DNA of 64,000 nucleotides from Maea johnstoni (GCA_963942565.1 OZ012690.1:36928533-36992532), one strand, 5' to 3'; counted from the stretch's first letter, positions 1 through 11,127 are shown. The notes: generated by a model from the letters alone, not told the origin. Numbers and translations are program-made.

Positions 1-1343
1 TGTGACAGTTGGCGTGTGGGCAGCAGCAAGGTGATATCTGGAGAGGGTGCAGCAGTCGTTGTGTAGACAGTATCTACCCCTCCACACACAGTGTCACTCT
101 ATTTGACCTGCTAACCCTAAGCTGTAAATAAACTACTGGATAATCTGACACTGCTAGCAGTATATAGAACTCTCCCACAAGCACCACACACATACAAACA
201 ACCATACAGCATAATCATCAACACTTACACAGGTGCTGTAAAAAGGGTTGAGGCAGGATTTGATTTGAGGCAGGGTGGTCGTTTTTAATTAGGGGAGATG
301 CATCTCAGCCAAAATCAAAGAAAAGAGTATAATTCATTTATTATTTGGAAGATCTTCATTATACATTATATTGTACATTTTTTTCCTCAAATACTTCATT
401 CAAATTGTCAATTTCATTCCATATGCCAAAGTGCCAAAGGAATTTTGAGAGGTTCAAGATCAGGGTGTTTGAAAAGTTATAGATGTGAGTGAAGAGTCAA
501 AACTTGTGAGTGACAGGATGTTGTCCACACATGTGGATGACAAGATTTTCTCTAGGGAGACATGTGTCTCTCCACATGGGCCAGATATAGAGTCATTACA
601 AACACATAAAACCTCAGCACAGTTTGCAACAATATCATAAAAATCCTATAAAACAAGTTAAGTTTGGTGTTAAATGTCTTATTTGCTTTGAAGCTCTCAG
701 AGCCTGTACAAGGCTTTAGTGCTGGGAGTTAAACATGGGCACCACTTCATAATAAACAGGTCTAAGTGGAAATGGATATACAGTGAAACCTCTCATTGTG
801 AACATCCTATAGTGTGAACACAGTTTAAGCCTTCCAATGTACCCTCATATATTTCATTATTTTCTAAAAAACAAAAAACAAATAAAAAAAACAAAACATT
901 TTCATCCTTTATTCTTTTATATGAAGGATTTGTCATACCGATGAAATTCTATCTGGGAATATTCAAAATTATCATTTGGGAGGGTAACATTCTTATGCAA
1001 CACTTTCTTGACCCGTGGCCAGTTTTGGCTGACAGTCACCCCTTAAAATCCTATCAGATGCTGCTTGCCAATTCTCCTGTTTAAACCTAAAATGCCTTGA
1101 GGCATCTTCAACAGAAAAACATGCTTTGAATAAATTTGCTGAGCTGTTAAGAACACTAGCCTTTACTGGCTCTGATGCAAGATAACTGCCGTTACGCGAT
1201 GAGTCAATATTTTGATAGTTACATGGGTGCACCTAACAGAAGCTTTTAACAGAATCAAAGTGCCAGTTCAAGTTTTCATAAGAGTTAAAGAAGCTTGGTC
1301 ATTGGGCATGATATGTATAAATGCACATAACAAATACCCATAC

Positions 1344-1348
<5 letters not shown>
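1..1348. other. Non-coding stretch, no gene seen
   Basis: AT-rich sequence with only short unrelated open frames. The one structure I can point to is a possible Tigger-like transposon end at 781. No splice-flanked coding segment or RNA gene is visible. Confidence 0.6.
781..832 (+). mobile_element. Possible pogo/Tigger-like terminal repeat fragment
   Basis: The sequence TA-CAGTGAAACCTCTCATTGTG resembles the CAGT(G/C)AAACCTC ends of pogo/Tigger (Tc1-mariner) elements, including the preceding TA target dinucleotide. No matching inverted end was found nearby, so this is either an isolated fragment or a chance match. Confidence 0.3.

Positions 1349-1427
<79 letters not shown>
1349..1427. repeat. 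(TA)n microsatellite, left flank of palindromic element
   Basis: About 39 uninterrupted TA units run directly into the left end of the palindromic element at 1426. A shorter TA run abuts its right end, so the element sits inside, or carries, TA repeats. Confidence 0.9.
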
Positions 1428-1429
<2 letters not shown>

Positions 1430-1696
1430 GTGTACCAGAAGTCGATCCGTACCAATCGACGATTGGTACAGCTATGCTGTACCAGAAGTCGATCGACTTC
1501 TGGTACAGCTATTACCTGTACCAAAACTCGATCGACTTCTGGTACAGCACTAACTGTACCAGAAGTCGATCGACTTTTGGGACAGCATTAAGCTGTACCA
1601 GAAGTCGATCGACTTTTGGGACAGTATTAACTGTACCAGAAGTCGATCGACTTTTGGGACAGCCTTTAAGCCTGTACCAATCGACGATTGGTACAG
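1426..1696 (+). repeat. Left palindrome array
   Basis: Perfect or near-perfect 32-bp palindromes start at 1477, 1516, 1554, 1593 and 1631, a pitch of 38-39 bp, with 5-8 nt AT-rich spacers. They are bracketed by 25-bp palindromes at 1449-1471 (truncated) and 1672-1696. The last three 32-mers share the same variant half, ending TTTTGGGACAG. This suggests local unit duplication or conversion within this arm. Confidence 0.9.
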
Positions 1697-1785
1697 GCTT
1701 ATTTTCAGATCTGAGTCCTTGGTATTGATAATAATTCTATTGTTTTAATATCATTTTGAATTTGATTTTATCAAAATGATTATAT

Positions 1786-2024
1786 TCAGACTTATTTGGA
1801 GTTTATAACTGTATTGACTTCCCTATATTCAAAACTTAGATAGGAAGGGGCTGTTGTTTTAATTATAGAATCAAAATATTTTTAGTCATAATACCTCTCT
1901 TCAGACTTATTTTGAGTGTGTCACTGTATTGACTTTCCTATATTCAAAACTTAGATAGGAAGGGGCTGTAAATTGTTTTATTTATAGAAGCAAAATATCT
2001 TAAGTCATCATACCTCTCTTCAAC
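1786..2024 (+). repeat. 115-bp direct repeat pair inside the palindromic element
   Basis: Two head-to-tail copies (about 1786-1900 and 1901-2024) share long identical blocks such as TTCAAAACTTAGATAGGAAG and ATACCTCTCTTCA. Just upstream, 1750-1781 contains an inverted repeat with arms ATCATTTTGA and TCAAAATGAT. No coding potential is seen. Confidence 0.85.
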
Positions 2025-2245
2025 TACTCAATACACATTTCCACCAATTTCTAAAAATATATTAGGTGTATTGTTACATTAATTTCCTTAGACAAAAACA
2101 AAACAATGTTAAATAATGTGTTCACTTTGAAAATCTGTTTGTGAAACATCCATGTTTAAAACAGTCCACTGAATTGACTGCCACTTTCACAATCGACTTC
2201 TGGTACAGATCGAGTTTTGGTACATGACGCTCATAAATGAATGGT

Positions 2246-2513
2246 TGTCCCAATCGTCGATTGGTACAGCTATTGCTGTACCAGAAGTCGATCGACTTCT
2301 GGTACAGTGATAGCTGTACCAGAAGTCGATCGAGTCTTGGTACAGCTAAAGGCTGTCCCAAAAGTCGATCGACTTCTGGTACAGCTTAATGCTGTACCAG
2401 ACGTCGATCGAGTTTTGGTACAGGTAATAGCTGTACCAGAAGTCGATCGACTTCTGGTACAGCAGAGCTGTACCAATCGTCAATTGGTACGGATCGACTT
2501 CTGGTACACGACA
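2246..2513 (-). repeat. Right palindrome array (inverse of the left)
   Basis: The 32-bp palindromes start at 2276, 2314, 2353, 2392 and 2431. They are bracketed by 25-bp type palindromes at about 2246-2269 and 2468-2490. Read from the outer end inward, units 1 to 3 and their spacers match the left array in order, including the AAAACTC variant in unit 2 and the TTTTGGGAC variant in unit 3. Two extra half-units lie just inside, at 2191-2225. Confidence 0.9.
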
Positions 2514-2539
2514 TATATATATATATTTATATATATACT
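2514..2539. repeat. Short imperfect (TA)n, right flank of palindromic element
   Basis: An AT dinucleotide run with one TTT interruption immediately follows the CGACA terminus of the element. Confidence 0.85.
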
Positions 2540-2867
2540 AATCAGGTATACAAATTGGGAGTAGCAGATGAAATTATCCACAGGTGACCAGGTAAGATTC
2601 TCACTCTGTTTATGAAAATATTCTTTAGAATAGACGTAGCACGCTTTAACTATGATATCTGATTTTTTGCCTCTTGAACCATTGTTATTTGCATAATGGT
2701 TCACCTTTATGAATTCAATAATAATAATACCAGGTGTTTTATGGCTAGAACTGACACCTGCACTTAATTGTTCAGGTGCCGGCATGTGGTCCAGGTATAC
2801 ATACTGAACAATGCTAGCAAAATCTAAGCATAGAAATCAACACTATACAGCTATAAGTGACATGTGG

Positions 2868-2868
<1 letters not shown>

Positions 2869-2956
<88 letters not shown>
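2869..2956. repeat. (AT)n microsatellite
   Basis: About 44 uninterrupted AT units. Unlike the array at 1349, this one carries no palindromic insert. Confidence 0.95.
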
Positions 2957-2958
<2 letters not shown>

Positions 2959-3029
2959 ACGTACATGATAAGAAAGGTATAAGATAGGGTATACAATAAA
3001 CAATGCAAATAAATAAATAGTATCACCTA

Positions 3030-3485
3030 ATTTGATTACATATTACACTGCCAAGATATGACATGTTTATGGGTATAAAATAAATACAGTGAAATAATAG
3101 ATACTATAGATAAATACTACATGAAATAATAACTTCAAAGCTATAGATGCTAGTTGTGACATGATACACAGGTGTGAAATATTCAAGGTCAGTAGAACTA
3201 CCACTTTAAAGAAACATATATTACACAGCCAAGATATGACATGTGGTATAAAGATTAAAATATTTGTCAGGGATTGAACAGAAAGTTTGGAATGGCCAGG
3301 TAAGCTCTGAGAGGCTTTGGTAGATACAGTTTTACATGAAACTAATCAACCAGGTAGGCTGTGAGTGGCCTTGATAAATATAGGACTATATATCAAACAT
3401 AGCAGCAAATCAAATAGGTTTGTCAGCTATTGTACGGAAAGTTAAGAATGGCAGAGATATGGCTGCAAATCAAATAGTCCTGCAG
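3030..3485. repeat. Decayed tandem repeats
   Basis: A block containing ATATTACAC(A/T)GCCAAGATATGACATG occurs near 3045 and again near 3226. The words AAATCAAATAG and TCAGCT(A)TTGTA recur about 60 bp apart near 3406 and 3465. Unit boundaries are blurred by divergence. Confidence 0.55.
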
Positions 3486-3499
3486 CTGATTGTAGAGTA

Positions 3500-3735
3500 A
3501 GTTTGGAGTGGGCAGCAGGTAGATTTCGGAGTGGTCAGAGTGGTCGTAGTCAGGGAGGCGCGTGGTGAGCTTATCGTGACTTGTCACATGCCACGTGCCG
3601 CCCGCTCGCTTTGGAGGGGTCCAGTGTCCACCGCGGCTGCCCCTCTGAGGACCACCTGGCCACAGGTGGGCCGCTGCTCAGGTGCGCTATTTAAAACCCT
3701 CGTTAGTGGTTTCATAGGTAAACACTACAGGTAGC
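3500..3735. other. Local GC- and CpG-rich patch
   Basis: This stretch is clearly richer in GC and CpG than its surroundings (for example GGAGGCGCGTGG and GCCGCCCGCTCGC) and includes an E-box CCACGTG. It could be an exon or promoter fragment, but no splice-consistent coding reading is evident. Confidence 0.3.
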
Positions 3736-4785
3736 CTAGGTTAACCACATCACCCCCACCCCCACCCCCATGGGTCAACCCCAATCACCCCGTAGAAATC
3801 TACCAGGGTTACCTATATCCCCCTCTTCACCACCAAGATATCAGGATTAACCCCATCCCCTCCCACCAGGGCTGCCCCTCCCCAGGAAACCAGAGCTTCA
3901 CTCGATCACCATCCCTCCCATACTCACATGAGTCTAATGTGATGATGAAATGTTTTTACTGGCAGATTTGTAAGTTTTACAAATGGCCACCAACCACCTC
4001 CACAACCCCACAGGGTGCAAAAGCAGATAGAGGATGTTCACTGAAGCTTCACCTCTCACCTCCCCCCCCCCCCCCCAAAAAAAAAAATGAAAAAAAAAAT
4101 GAGTAAATAAAAATAATTGTACAAACCAAGAGACAAAAAAATCTCCCTTCTAGTTCTCTTGCTTTTACATTTTTGAAGAAAAAAGTTTTATATTCCTGCT
4201 ATGACCATTATACATTGTGTGCAATACAATAATAAAGTTTAACATTCAACAGAAACATTCCACACTCCTCTAACTTGAATACTACATACCCTGAGAGAGG
4301 GTGCTAATTAAGCTCTGACCACTGTCCACCCTACCTGGCAGTTTTACCTACCTATTCTGCGAGGCTTGATTGCAATAAGAGAGCAATTACACACCTACAC
4401 ACTGCAGGGACCATTTCTACAGAGTCACTTGGACAATCATCTCCCACTGGAGCCATACTTGTCATGTAATCAGGGCGGGCACAGGGTTTAATTGTAGGCT
4501 GTTCAAATCATACCTTACCAGACCATTCGGACAGATATAAAGTTCAAATCTAGGGTGTTCAATTCATTACTTATATCATGAAAACTAATTCAAGCCTGGA
4601 GAACTTCTTGACAATTTATCTATATGACAATTTGAAAACACCTTAAAAATTATTTGTAAAGTGAAAAAAAAAAAAAGAAGTATACATGTATTGTCATTTT
4701 TTATTAACATTTCTCATGAAAAATTTCGAAGGAAAATAGCTATAGTTGAAGAGAAATCAGCCTAGAATTCATATGGTTTTGGACA
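3736..4785. other. Non-coding stretch with polypyrimidine and poly(A) tracts
   Basis: There is a C-rich segment near 3750-3900. A poly(C)-poly(A) junction lies at about 4062-4110, where a run of C is followed directly by runs of A. No gene is recognised. Confidence 0.6.
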
Positions 4786-4789
4786 CTGC

Positions 4790-4975
4790 AATGATGAATG
4801 GGTTTTAGGTGCAGATATGAGTTGACCAGTACCTTGCTGCTGTACGTCGTATGAGAATCCTCTCAAGCCTGTCCCTATTAGTTAAAATCATAAGTGCAGA
4901 TATTAGGTGTTGACCAGTACCTAGCTGCTGTACATCTTATGGGAATCCTCTCGTGGCTGTCCCTAATTGATAGTC
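4790..4975 (+). repeat. Two-copy tandem repeat, about 99 bp
   Basis: Two adjacent copies share GTTGACCAGTACCT(T/A)GCTGCTGTAC and (G/C)AATCCTCTC...CTGTCCCTA. They differ by scattered substitutions, so this is an older duplication. Confidence 0.8.
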
Positions 4976-5084
4976 CTGATATTAATTGGACAGCTGAACC
5001 AATAATCCTCCCCCCTTGATGCCCCTCATTTGTGCCGGGCGCTCAGAGGCAGTTAGGCTGGGAGGCGAGCAGCACAGTCATAGT

Positions 5085-5385
5085 CAGCAGGGTGTCTGGG
5101 CATCTTTTGGACACCCAAACCCTAAAAAAGCACCCCTCAGGACATTCAAATATTTTGGGGAGTAATTTCTTAAAATGTCAATTTCAAGCAGAAAATTGAA
5201 GTTTTTCCACCTCAATATGATTCCCATGACATTGTGTAAGGACTTATTGCCTAACTTCAATGGGTAAATACATGTTCAAGGGTGTGATCTCATATTGAGT
5301 TCACCCTTGAAAAATAGGATGCCCAAAAAGTTTACAATTGCCATTTTTCGGCACCCAGTCTCTAAATCCTGGCTAAGACCCTGGC
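5085..5385. repeat. Dispersed repeat family C, copy 1
   Basis: It shares blocks with 8190-8512: ATTCCCATGACATTG, TTGAAAAATAGGA and a terminal GGCACCCAGT(C/T)TCTA motif. Its end, CCTGGCTAAGACCCTGG, is repeated at 52085-52130. It is probably a short non-autonomous element; the superfamily is unknown. Confidence 0.65.
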
Positions 5386-6279
5386 GAACAAGGCTCGGCA
5401 TGTTTTCGCTCCCACAGGTAGTCCTATGATGATGCCTGCAAACCCTTCGCCCCTCGGGCTTCACTTCCTGTACCGCAGAATACGCACACATGGAACGACA
5501 GCGTTTCCCACACTGCATCTGCTACTTCCCAGCAACTTCAGGAAGCGCCACACAAATACCACAACTTTCACTTGGAATGGATATTGAATTTCATACATAG
5601 CAATAGCAGCCCAGTGTACATCTACTGTTTTATGTTCTATATTGAATTTCATACATAGTGGTCCTGCATGTGTGATAGTCAACAATCCATTTCTCATTTT
5701 CATTTGTAAAGATTGCTTCAAATAGTCCATGTTTCCCTTTCATATTTTCATACTCTGTGTTTACCTTTTATCTTTCATAACTTGGATGAGATACAAGAAA
5801 CTATTCATTTTCCTCTAAATATCATTTTGTCAATTTGATGCATAAATAATTTCCAAAAGATAATTATGTCATATGACCGATAAAATCAGATCTTTGTTTG
5901 TGGTTTTTGATTTCCTCCCGCCGTTAACAATAGATTAATCATAATAAAGCCTCAGTGTGGCAGAAAACATTACATTAAACGGAATCACTTAGTCATACTT
6001 CCCTGTTTATTGGGATTGAATTTTAAAACTCCCTTTTATCTGAACCCTCCTATCACTGACGTGGTATTCAACTGTCTTCAAACGTTATTCAGAGATCAAA
6101 AGTGACAGTTATGACAGTTGGCATTTAATCTTTATACACATCCCAATAACATCGGCAACATCCCATTGTGACCAAACTTTAAAAATCAGCGAATAATAAG
6201 AAGTTCCCAGAGTCATCACCATAGGATTTTCAATAGAGCAAGACATATCTGGGTGTATTTTTCAGCCCCAGTAGACTTG

Positions 6280-6450
6280 GATAGAGCGAGGTCTAGAGGG
6301 GAGCCGGTAATCCTGATTGGTTCACTGTTGGCCTGCCAATGAAGCATGTGACAGTTAGCCCCCTGTGTTCCCTGTATTATCTAGCGGCCCATTGTCTGCC
6401 ACGCCTCCTCGGGGCAAGGGGAATTAAAGGAAGATCTCCCGGCGTAAGTA
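6280..6450 (+). promoter_or_regulatory. Weak candidate promoter or non-coding first exon
   Basis: This is a locally GC-richer segment with an inverted CCAAT box (GATTGGTTC), a direct CCAAT (GCCAATGAA), a GCGGCCC word and a strong splice-donor match GGC|GTAAGTATT at 6444. The + strand gene at 55 kb starts on a spliced exon, so an upstream first exon must exist somewhere. Assigning it here is speculative. Confidence 0.15.
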
Positions 6451-6492
6451 TTGTGGGAACACACATGACCACTAGGCAGTCAGGCCAGCCCC

Positions 6493-6565
6493 AATAACTG
6501 AGTGGTCTAAGGTGCTGCCTCTGACTACTCTGATGTGATGACTAAATTTGCCATTACAAAATTAT
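6493..6565 (+). mobile_element. tRNA-derived SINE head (A-box region)
   Basis: ATAACTGAGTGGTCTAAGG resembles the D-arm/A-box of tRNA-Leu or tRNA-Ser (GCCGAGTGGTCTAAGGCG). No B-box or acceptor stem is present, so it is not a tRNA gene. A related head occurs at 37077. Confidence 0.5.
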
Positions 6566-7603
6566 GCAAAAACCTGACTGAAACCCTGGCACATGGATAC
6601 TTATCTGAAAGTACTCAGCGAGAGCTATCCAATGAATCTCAACATGACAGGGTTTAGATGGTTTTCAAAAACCTTTTCATCCTTGTGTTTAGGGCGAAAG
6701 TAGCCTCAGCATTCGAAGGGCTAATTTCTTTTGAATTCTGATGATTCAGTGCTTGTACCTTTACTAGTTCACATTAGAAAATATGGGACATCCCTTTTCA
6801 TGTTGGGACAAGAAAGTATCCCTATCCTTTTACTTATTGCTTACTTCGAATGGCAGCCATCTTTGGATAAAAGTTTGTTGCGATTACCTACAGCTAGAGT
6901 TGCAGTGAAAATGGGCGTGGGTTGGCCTAGAATGTAAACATATCGACCAAGGAGAGAAGCGTCCCTTTAACTCCTAAATACCACTCTTCGGTTCCGAAAA
7001 TAGCAAATGACATGTTTCGCGTTCCCTGCCTCAGTGCGCTGGAAAATTATTCCTCAGAAGAAGCGATGCTCATGACAATATATCCCACCACATAATTATA
7101 GTCTGCTCAGTCCATTGCAGACAAATTAGACCATTCCTTAAGTTCTGACCTAGTTAAAGCAAAGAGAATGTCCGCGTCATCGCATAGGAATACAAACCAA
7201 GCATATCAAAAACTTAGGCATTTAAACCCTTTACCTTTTAAAGGTTATGCAATTAATTACATACATATATAATTCAAGACATTTATTTCCTGACGTGTAA
7301 TGCCTGGAAGTCTTGTCCTATAGGACTTCTCAGCAAGGTCTTAGGGTGCATTCTCATTGCAGACAGGACATACTTGGGACCCACAGGAACTAGCCGAATG
7401 TCTTGGTTCTGGCTGTTCTGGGTCATTTTTGGGGCAGAATTGCAAGACAACACTAATTCTTAAGACTGTCCTCGACGTATCCCAGACTTAAAAAAATTGA
7501 CCATGATTATGTCGCGGACAAACTTAAGAATTATACAAGTTCCTGGTAACTTCGTGGTATAAACCAGGAACTGATCCCGACATTCTGGATTAAGTCTCCT
7601 TTA

Positions 7604-7636
7604 ATTCTTGAGAATGTCGGGGACATTCTCAAGAAT
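7604..7636. repeat. 15-bp-arm hairpin inside the Harbinger-like element
   Basis: The arm ATTCTTGAGAATGTC at 7604-7618 is followed by GGG and its exact inverse at 7622-7636. Confidence 0.95.
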
Positions 7637-7981
7637 CATAAGATTAGAAGAAAATATCACAATTTGTGGTTCAGGAACTTGAAGAATGTCTTAAGTATAT
7701 CTCAAGTCTTTCTAATTTAGGGGGGACATGTCTGGGTTGTGTCCCCGACTGTTCTTGGCGTGAACATCCGGGTATTTTTGGTGAGGTCAGCCATTTCTTG
7801 TAGCAGACTACACCCAGACTCAACGCAGATCAGAACGGAGACCATTCTTGGCGAAATTTCCATTGAATAAGCACATATATCCTACGGAAATGGATATAAA
7901 CAGAGGTGCTGATGATCAAATGTTGGTTCTTGCTGCAGCAGCCGTTGCAATTGATGAGGAACAACTGCAAAGTTCTTGTAC

Positions 7982-8031
7982 TTCTTAAGTCTGCCCCCTG
8001 TGAGACGTCTCACAGGGGACAGACTTAAGAA
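7982..8031. repeat. 50-bp near-perfect palindrome
   Basis: The 25-bp arms begin TTCTTAAGTCTG and meet at a central GACGTC. There is a single mismatched pair (7994 against 8019), and the central 24 bp (7995-8018) are perfectly palindromic. It lies within the Harbinger-like element. Confidence 0.97.
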
Positions 8032-8189
8032 TCAAACAAGAACTCCACGAAACAGGGGCCAGAATAACTTAAGAACTTCCAGAACTCCCCGAACCCCACG
8101 AAGTACATAAAAATCGGGAGTTCTGGGAGTTCTCAAGACTGTCCTGTCGGCAATGAGAATGAACCTTTAGCCAGTAGGTTTTCTGGCGG

Positions 8190-8512
8190 TCACTCAAAAA
8201 TCACAAATCAGGATGCCAAAATGATTCTGTAAAGAATTTCATAAAATATCATTATTGAGGGTATGATTGAATATTCTAACCTCAATATAATCATTCATGT
8301 GAGAAATTTCATAATTTTTTTATATCAAGCAAATAATTGAATATTTTCAATATCATTCCCATGACATTGCTGAAGGAATATCGTGCATTTTCTCAATAAA
8401 TGAATTTATTCTAATGCTTGTAATCTGGATACATGTATATTGAAAAATAGGACACCCTAAAAACTTTAAGATTGCAAATTTTGGGCACCCAGTTTCTATA
8501 CCCTAGCAAAGA
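8190..8512. repeat. Dispersed repeat family C, copy 2
   Basis: It shares ATTCCCATGACATTG, TTGAAAAATAGGA and GGGCACCCAGTTTCTA, in the same order, with copy 1 at 5085-5385. It lies 23 bp past the right target duplication of the Harbinger-like element. Confidence 0.65.
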
Positions 8513-10394
8513 GGGTGTTCCACATTTACATGTAATTGTCTACTTGAGAGCCACCACTTCATGCTCTGAATATCATACCTCTACTACCGATAGTCCTTGC
8601 TCAAGGCAATAACAGTTTTTATTAGCTATTCAGAAATTACTGAAAGACATCTTAGACTTCCAAACACAATGCAATGAACAGAGCCTTGTATCAAACAGTG
8701 CTTGAAAAAATCACTTCTATACAATTTCTTAATTGAATGAAAATGTGAAAAAAATTCTTCAGTAGCTCTGAAATGTGCTCATAATGACAGGTAATTATTA
8801 GGCAAATCTCGCTTTGAAAATACATGGGCGATAACAGTGTGAATAATTAATGATCAGAAAAGAAAAACGCTTCCCCTCCAAAACAATTACTGCATTGATT
8901 CAATAGCAAAATCAATTATTATTAGTTCTGCATTTCAACTCTTTTGTATGTTATCCATCAAAAATCAGAAACCCCATATCTGAACCTTCCTGCTTATTCA
9001 CCATAGCCAGTTTCCAAATCAATTTAGACCCTCTGTCTCTGTACACTGGGATACTAATGAAAGCAAATTTCCATTAACCTATGCCAGCCTGCAGCAGCAA
9101 AATTGAGCCTGACTCTTTTTGTTGTATATTTCCAACAAAAGCACAATTAAAAATTGAATTATAATTTTTTTTTTATCAAAATCAAGTCTGCAGCACCCCA
9201 ATGAAGTTTAAACATGTGTATGATATCTTTCAAGAAAACCACATTTGAAAATGTAGATGATTATATTAATAATCATTATCGACAACTTTTCAAACATTAA
9301 ATTTGAGCTTTTTTCATAAGGTTTTAATATGATTATTAACTTTTGTCAACAATTCTTCAAACTCTCATTAAATTTATGATTTATTCATAAAGATATAGTA
9401 TTTTAGATCCAAGAATACTGTTCAATGGGAACAATACTAATTGGGTAATTTCAACTCTCTATACTAATAAATCAATAACGCCAGAGCGCCAAACTTTTAA
9501 TGTTGCTGGTCCCACTGTTTTAACTCATGCAACCTTGGTATCCTGCTATTAATGATTCTGGTTTAACAGCAGAAACAATACAATCCTTTCTGGGTGATCT
9601 TAATCCCATCAATCAATAAATCTATTTAGCCAGTGGGGGCAGGATGTATTTTTTTCATCTTGACAATCTATTTACCTATCGCAGCGAGCAATTAGTGGGA
9701 AAGTGAATGGGAAGGGATTGATGTGTAAACACTCAGTGTTGCCATGGCAACTTGATCAACAAATTTTCAATGACAAGTTGTCTTTAACTATATGTTTGCA
9801 ATTATTACAAAAGGTCAGTAAACCAATGACTGCACCACTTTCATATAGAGTGCAAAAATCAACTAAAAAGGAGAAAATGTTAGGGAAAGGTTGCCTTGGA
9901 ATAAACAAACAGGAAAGATATAAAGACATTCCATGTACTGGTACAGCAATTAAATGCAAACATAGAAAGTTTATTTTAAGATTTTTCAAACACATCATTA
10001 TATTTTTGTAATTTCCTTTTTAAACTACATTTTTTTGAGAGTGGGGGTGGGGGGAGGAGGGCATGGGGTTCGGGAATGGTTTCTGAAAAGGTTTTAAATA
10101 TTTCACTATTCTTTTTTCTTTGAAAAAGAATTAAGATACTTTAAGATGTAAAAGCTCTTCCCCATAGGAAAATTCAAAAATAAATTTTAAAAATCATTGT
10201 TTCTACCTGTTGAAACATTAGTCATAATGCCAGTAGGCGCCCTCGTTTAATGCCTCACATCCCATGCATGTGATTAGTCAATAAACCACTCTTCACAAAG
10301 AATAACACCCACAAAATAGAAAAAACTACCTAGTCCCAAAATCACATGTCCCATTCATAGTTTCATTTTACCTTTTTGTTTATTAAGAGAACTT
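8513..10394. other. Non-coding stretch, no gene seen
   Basis: Uniform AT-rich sequence without tandem repeats, palindromes or splice-flanked coding segments that I can support. The open frames at 9703-10011 (+) and 9756-9998 (-) overlap each other and look random. Confidence 0.6.
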
Positions 10395-10620
10395 TTAACC
10401 CATTCATGCTCAGAGTTGCCCATTCAGAAATAAGTCTGGGCCTGAGAAACATTTGAAAATAAATAAAGAATTAGGCATAAATTTGTATACCATTTGAATG
10501 AGAGTTGTTGATTAGGTTTTGATAATCATTTCTACTTCAAATATTATCCAAAAGTCTTTTGTCAGAAAATATCAGCATTGTAGTCTGGTTTTGTTGGCTG
10601 CTGTGGTATGAATGGGTTAA
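10395..10620. mobile_element. TTAA-bounded miniature element, family A, copy 1 (226 bp)
   Basis: It starts TTAACCCATTCATGC and ends with the inverse ATGAATGGGTTAA. TTAA at both ends with CCC termini is the pattern of piggyBac-type insertions, so this is probably a piggyBac-derived miniature element. There is no coding capacity. Confidence 0.75.
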
Positions 10621-10760
10621 CAATGTAAGTATATGTCAACAAAGGTAGAAATAAGTCAATCGGCAGGTGAACCGCTGCCTTAAAGTAAACAAACCATTTT
10701 CGCACATTCTTTTTATGAATGCCACTTTCAGTAGCTGTACTTGATACAGGGTAATTCAGG

Positions 10761-11048
<288 letters not shown>

Positions 11049-11127
11049 ATATTTGGCAATTCTTATAAGCCTTGAGTGCCAAACATTGTTACTGTGAATA
11101 TGTAAAGTAAAATCTCTGAGGTGAGAA

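Larger units (their letters stand above)
1426..2513. mobile_element. Palindrome-array inverted-repeat element (1088 bp)
   Basis: The element begins TGTCGTGTACCAGAAGTCG and ends with the exact inverse, CGACTTCTGGTACACGACA. Each end is an array: a half unit, a 25-bp palindrome (arm CTGTACCAATCG), five 32-bp palindromes (arm CTGTACCAGAAGTCGA followed by its mirror), then another 25-bp type palindrome. The two arrays are inverted relative to each other and enclose about 550 bp of AT-rich DNA with a 115-bp direct repeat. There is no transposase-like frame. The flanks are (TA)n on both sides, so a TA target duplication is possible but cannot be delimited. It is most simply a non-autonomous DNA transposon or foldback-type element; the superfamily is not assigned. 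Confidence 0.75.
5386..7340. other. Non-coding stretch, no gene seen
   Basis: It contains a short direct repeat near 5580-5660 (ATATTGAATTTCATACATAG twice), a promoter-like patch at 6280-6450 and a SINE head at 6493. The remaining open frames are short and unconvincing. Confidence 0.5.
7344..8166. mobile_element. PIF/Harbinger-like non-autonomous element (823 bp)
   Basis: The left end GGGTGCATTCTCATTGC and the inverse of the right end AGGTTCATTCTCATTGC form an imperfect terminal inverted repeat. TTA is duplicated at 7341-7343 and 8167-8169. A 3-bp TTA/TAA duplication with G-rich ends is the known signature of PIF/Harbinger. There is no transposase frame. The interior has several strong hairpins (7604-7636, 7982-8031, 8079-8126). 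The superfamily call rests on the ends and the target duplication only. Confidence 0.7.

Noticed and set aside
1477-1662. Regularly spaced 32-bp repeats that superficially look like a CRISPR array
   Set aside because: Spacers are only 5-8 nt and not unique, the units are full palindromes, the array is mirrored at 2276-2462, and the sequence is clearly animal nuclear DNA.
1212-2564. Overlapping 68-135 aa frames repeating VPEVDRLLVQ and YIYIYI
   Set aside because: They are readings through the palindrome units and TA microsatellite on both strands; no coding signature.
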